Positions 1 through 5,169 of a DNA stretch of 18,380 nucleotides are shown in pieces; the first letter of the stretch is position 1; every line of letters begins with the position of its first letter. Source of the DNA: Baffinella frigidus (Eukaryota; Cryptophyceae; Cryptomonadales; Baffinellaceae); the NCBI GenBank assembly GCA_026770585.1, contig MU646480.1:304395-322774 (forward strand). The letters run 5' to 3'. Under the pieces are notes generated by a model that was not told where the DNA came from, searched no databases, and worked only from the letters and a program-made list of their open reading frames with translations. The position numbers were made by a program, and so were the translations under genes.

Positions 1-66
1 TATCTCCTTAGTTGTTAGGGTTGAGTATTGAGGTCTAACGCGCGTTTGGGAGGCAGGTAACGACAG

Positions 67-119
67 CGCTGATCTACGGGGGGATCTACTCTCTCGGCGA
101 CTCCCAGAAGTCTATCCAG
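67..119 (+). CDS. ABCG exon 1 of window (residues 1-17)
   Basis: The exon follows the acceptor AACGACAG and opens with two bases of a split codon, then reads [17 protein letters not shown] and ends at the donor GTCCCG (120). It corresponds to the end of a membrane segment and the loop that leads into DRLGLL in ABCG proteins. It is joined in phase 0 to the exon at 1071. The acceptor has only a weak pyrimidine tract, so the start is less certain than the end. Confidence 0.7.
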
Positions 120-3100
120 GTCCCGCCACGTCACCACGGTTGACTAAACCTGCCACCGTTTGTACCACCCCGATGGCTAAACCGGGGCAAGGCTCTCTAC
201 TCCAGGCTCTTGGGTGGGGTATTCCATGCTCGTTCTTGGAGCTGTTTGCTCGTTCTTGGAGCCGTTTTACTGGTAAAAGATGACTTTTGAGAACCATGTC
301 CCCAGAAAAAATGACTTTTGAATACTCCCCCCTCCAGCCCTGCGTGGACCGCTGCCCCCCTTGGGATAGCGGATAAGGGAGGCAGCCCGTCAGCGAAAGG
401 TCCCGAGTTCGAACCTCTGACGGGACATCTCTTTTTTGGGGATCTGTCTTCTTTTTCGACGAGGAGGCTCTTTTTTGCCTCTTTTTGCATTTGGCACGAT
501 CACAGTACCTCAGACGCTCGGATTAGTCAACTGCTGTGAGAGTCCCAGCTCTGTCTCATTCGGGGTGATCGACTATTCACAAGTCGCCACGCTGGGTGTG
601 AGGTACAGATCCGTCAACTTAGGAGCTGGAACGAGCCTGGGGTCAGAAAATTGGTGAGGCGACATAGACTGGGAATGAGCTACGGGGGGGTCTACTCTCT
701 CGGCGACACCCAGAAGTGCATCCAAGACCCCCCTCGAACCCTAACCCGAAACCCCTGGTGGTTTGGCGTCCCCAAACCCCAAACCCTAAACCCCAAACCC
801 CAAACCCCAAAACCCCAAACCCCAAACCCCAAACCCCAAACCCCAAACCCTAAACCCCAAACCCTGAACTCTGAACCCAAACCCTAAACCCCAAACCCGG
901 AATCCTAAACCCCAAACCCCAAACCCGAAACTCGCAGGACCGGTTGGGGCTGCTATCCCTGGTCGCAATTGGCAACACCAACCTCCCCGTCGCGGCGGAA
1001 ACCCCCTAAAACCCAAACGCCCCACAAACCCCAACCCCTAAACCGCATACCCTACCCTACCCTCAACCAGGACCGGCTGGGCTTGCTATCGCTGGTGGCG
1101 ATCGGCAACACGAACCTCGCCCTCGCCGCTACCGTCCGCTCTTTCCCCAAGGCAAGACCCACCATACCTCACTTTCTAGCTCTGCCTCACTCGGGTTGGC
1201 CGACTATTATCACGTTGGCATGCTGGGTGCGCGGTACAAATCCGTGAACGTTGGGGCGGCAAAGAGCCGGGGCCAAATGTTCGAGTGTAAATAGACTGAG
1301 ATGGACTCTGGGCTGGTGGCGATCGGCAACACAAACCTCGCCCTTTCGGCTACAGTCCGCTCATTCCCCAAGGCGAGACCCACCCTAAATCCTGAACCTT
1401 AAAACCCTGAACCCTAAACCCTAAAAGCTAGATATCCTTCCCCTCCCATCCCTGACTTGCACAAGGCTGAATTCAAGTGGTCACGGATACGCGTCTTCCC
1501 CACGGTGAGAGCACCACCCCTCCCTAACTGTCACATGGGTGTGTTGCCAGGACGAAAACCAACCAGGACGACACCCAACGTGTGCATGTTTTGTATCAAG
1601 GTAAGGGACTTGGCGATTAGTCGAGGGGGGTGGGCAATTAGTGGATGTGTCAGCAATGGGCGAGGTTGGTGGTCGTGGGTTGGCAGAAAAGTTGAACGAA
1701 CACGTTGCTGAACCTGGGGCTTGACGCTATTTTTCCATGTGAAAGATGCTGAGTTGCATGATGGTGGCAGGAGAAGAGCATCGTGCAGAGCGAGAGAGCC
1801 AAGAACCTCTACGGCGCCCTCCCTTACTTCGTCTCCAAGGTCCGTTCTCTCGCTATCTCGCTCTCTCTCTCGCGCGCGCTCTCTCTCTCTGTCTCTCGCT
1901 CTCTCTCGCTCTCTCTCGCTCTCTCTCTCGCGCTCTCTCTTTCTCTCGCGCTCTGTCCTTCTCCCTCTTCCTCTCTGGGTAGGGTTAGGTTAGGTTAGGT
2001 TAGGTTTGGAGGTGCCAAGAACCTCTACGGCGCCCTCCCCTACTTCGTCGCCAAGGTCCGTTCTCTCGCTATCTCTCTCTCTCTCGCGCGCGCGCGCTCT
2101 CTCTCGCTCTTTCTCTCTCGCTCTCGTTCTCTTCTATCTCGCTCTCTCTCTTTCGCTCGCTCTCTCTCTCTGTCTGTCTCTTTCTCTCTCGATCTTTCCT
2201 TGTCCCTCTTCTCTCGCTGGGTAGGGTAGGGGTGAGGTTTCCTCACCCCTACCCTTCCTCACCCCTACCCTTTGACTGTGGTCAAGACGGTCAAGACGTC
2301 CTGACCACAGTCAAACAAAACACCTGCATGTTTGACCAGTACTTGGTTTGACCGGTACATTTGACCAGTGGTTTGTCCAGCAGGTGTTTTGACCGGCATG
2401 TTTGACCACCGTGTTTGACCGTTTACCTTTGACCTCAGGTGATTGCGGAAGCGCCGGTGGCTGCCGCGCTGTCGGGGGCGTTCGGATCGCTCCTCTACCC
2501 TCTCGTCGGCTTCCAGCAGTCCTGGCCCAAGTGAGTGAGATATAGAGAGAGCGGGACATAGACAGAGACAGTGTGAGAGAGAGAGACAGAGAGAGAGAGA
2601 CAGAGAGAGTGACAGAGAGACAGAAAGACAGAGCGACAGAGAGAGGTTCGGATCGCCCCTCTACCCTCTCGTCGACTTCCAGCAGTCGTGGCCCAAGTGA
2701 GTGAGCACGCGAGAGCGGGACAGAGACAGCGACAGAGACAGAGACAGAGACAGAGACAGAGACAGAGACAGCGACAGCGACAGTGAGAGAGCAAGAGCGG
2801 TTGAGAGAGAGAGGGAGGGAGGGGGGGAGGAGAGGGGAGAGAGAGGGAGAGAGAGAGAGAGAGAGAAAGATCTCCTCTACCCTCTCTTCGACTTCCAGCA
2901 GTATTGGCCAAAGTGAGTGTGACCACAACGCACAGGAAACCTTGTCCAAGCCTACGCGTTTTGTAACGTTTTCTCACGCGTTCAAAAACTCCAATGTTAA
3001 CACGCAGCAGCATCGTCGACTTTCGCGAGTTTCGCCTCGTTCCGGTGGCCAGCGCGTGTGAACCGCGCCCTCCACCTGGACAACCTGATGTGGAGCACGG

Positions 3101-5061
3101 AACGAGGGAGTGGGGGTCTAGGGTCCAGGTCCTAACGCGTCCTCTCCGTGCAGGATCCTAGAGCGCTGTGCAGAGAAGTTGGCCACGGGAAATAATGGAA
3201 AATCGAGAAATTGGAGCCATTTTGTCAACTTTTGAGAAATTTAGTACCATGAATTTCTCAAAAGTAGACAAAATGGCTCCAATTTCCCCATTTTTCCCCA
3301 TTTTTCGGTGGGCAACTTCTCTGCACAGCGCTCTATCCTTCCTGAATTTCAACGTGGTTCACTCCTCCACCTCCTCTGAGTGCACCATGCTTCCAGTTCC
3401 AGGCCTCTGAGGTCTGAGGGGTGTGGATTTGTGGTTGAGGGAGTGGGAGTCAGGGTTGAGGGTCCTAACGCATCCTCTTCTGTCAGGTTCCTGTCGTTCC
3501 TGACGCTGAACGTGGTGCACTCATTCACGTCCTCTGCCCTCGGCCTTCTTCTCGGCGCGGTCCTCACCCCTCCCGCATCCTTCGTAAGCCGCGAAAATAA
3601 TGCAATAATGGTGAATTTGGATAATTTTATAGAAGAACCGTCAACGTGTGATGATATCTGCGGCGAACTTCTCGGACGTGGTGCACGCATTCACCTCCTC
3701 TGCCATGGGTGTCCTCCTCGGTGCGGTCCTCGCCCCCCCCGCATCTTTCAAAAATAGATATGCAGTCTTGCTTGCCAGCTCACCCTCCTGCCTGCAACCC
3801 AAACCGTCCTGCCTACTGTGGGTAGGCCACCTTCGTCGCTCACACAGCGGGCGACGAGGGGACTTTCTGTCGGATTCTGACCAAGAATCGGTTCGGATTT
3901 CCGTGGGACCTCCCTATGTTCCTACGGTATTGCCTACCGTGGGTCCTATCGATAACTGGTGTGTGGACAACATCCACCCTACCACACCTTCCTTCGGTTT
4001 ATTGAAGCGTGTTTGGTTGTATGGCAGATCTCGCCATCGTCGGACGTTGCCCTCGCCCTCCTCCCCCCCGTCATCGTTCTCCAGGCAACCCCCTCCAACA
4101 CACCTGAACGCACCGTTCACAATAACTCGAATGTCTGTCCTGGCGCATCAAAACATGCGCCCCTCCCCTCTTGACAAATGTCTGCGTTCCTGGTAGAGTG
4201 TGTCTCTTTTCAATTGACACCTTTGCTGGCGAGAATCGTCCGAAACGTTGAGACTTTGTTGGTCAACTCAGGGGGATTTGTACCGGGACTTTTAAAACCG
4301 GACTGCAACTCGGCATTTACTACATATAACAGTTTGGAGGTTTGGGAAGAATTCTGGCCTGCAAAGGCGTCGAACTAAGAGTGACCCGCTATACACCGTC
4401 TGCCCGAAATAATTATCGCCCTGGGATACATCCTGCCCTGTGGTGTCAACGGTCGGCTGGGGCTGTGTCGCGCAGATCATCTTCAACCGCCGGCAGTACA
4501 ACGCAAGGCAGTCACCTCGGACAGTTGGCTTCGGCGTCCGCGTGACCGGTCACGCGGGCGTTCACGAGCCTGCCGGCGGTTCAACATCGCCGAAGAGAAC
4601 ACCCCCAAGTTCCTCTAGCGTGTCCAGGGTGGTCAACGGAGGAACCCCACTGTAAGCCGGGTGGACCTATGCTCCTAGGACTAGCCCTACTGTATGACCC
4701 TAGGGGCGGCGCGTGTCCTTAATTGCGTGTCATGAATTGCGTGTCCTTAATTTCGAGTGACTCGGGTCGAGCAGATCATCTTCAACGGGTTCAACATCGC
4801 CGAAGAGAATACCCCCAAGTCCCTCTAGCTTGTCCAGGGTGGTCAACGGAGGAACTCCACTGTAAGCCGGTTCTTAATTGCGTGTCATGAATTGCGTGTC
4901 CTTAATTTCGAGCATCCCGGGTCTCGCAGATCATCTTCAACGGGTTCAACATTGCGGAAGAGAACACCCCCAAGTTCCTCTGGCTCCTCCCCCGCATCTC
5001 CGTCGTCCGCTGGGGATTCCAGGGCTTCTGCATCAACGAGTTCTCCGATCTCAAATTCCGG

Positions 5062-5111
<50 letters not shown>

Positions 5112-5116
5112 CCTCC

Positions 5117-5169
<53 letters not shown>

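Larger units (their letters stand above)
120..551. other. intron DNA with dispersed repeat and SINE-like sequence
   Basis: This is the first part of the intron after the exon at 67-119. It holds a dispersed repeat (201-345) that recurs at 17549-17690, a tRNA-like SINE candidate (about 345-457) and the left flank of a TIR element. I see no exon here. Confidence 0.6.

Noticed and set aside
376-450. Functional tRNA gene
   Set aside because: Only box-like motifs and a T-arm can be found; no acceptor stem or anticodon arm of normal size forms.
733-930. A chromosome end
   Set aside because: Units are degenerate, several arrays occur at unrelated positions, and gene sequence lies on both sides, so these are interstitial.
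643-1034. Open frames rich in Gly-Leu-Gly-Phe-Trp or Pro-Lys-Pro-Gln
   Set aside because: They are readings of the telomere-like CCCCAAACCC array; such frames arise wherever the array lacks stops.
1721-2246. Long open frames of Ser/Leu/Arg repeats on both strands
   Set aside because: They are translations of CT/GA microsatellite DNA; the only credible coding parts are the short ABCG exon and its echo.
2311-3013. Minus-strand open frames of 170-212 codons
   Set aside because: They run through GA microsatellite and the antisense of ABCG exon copies, with low-complexity composition.
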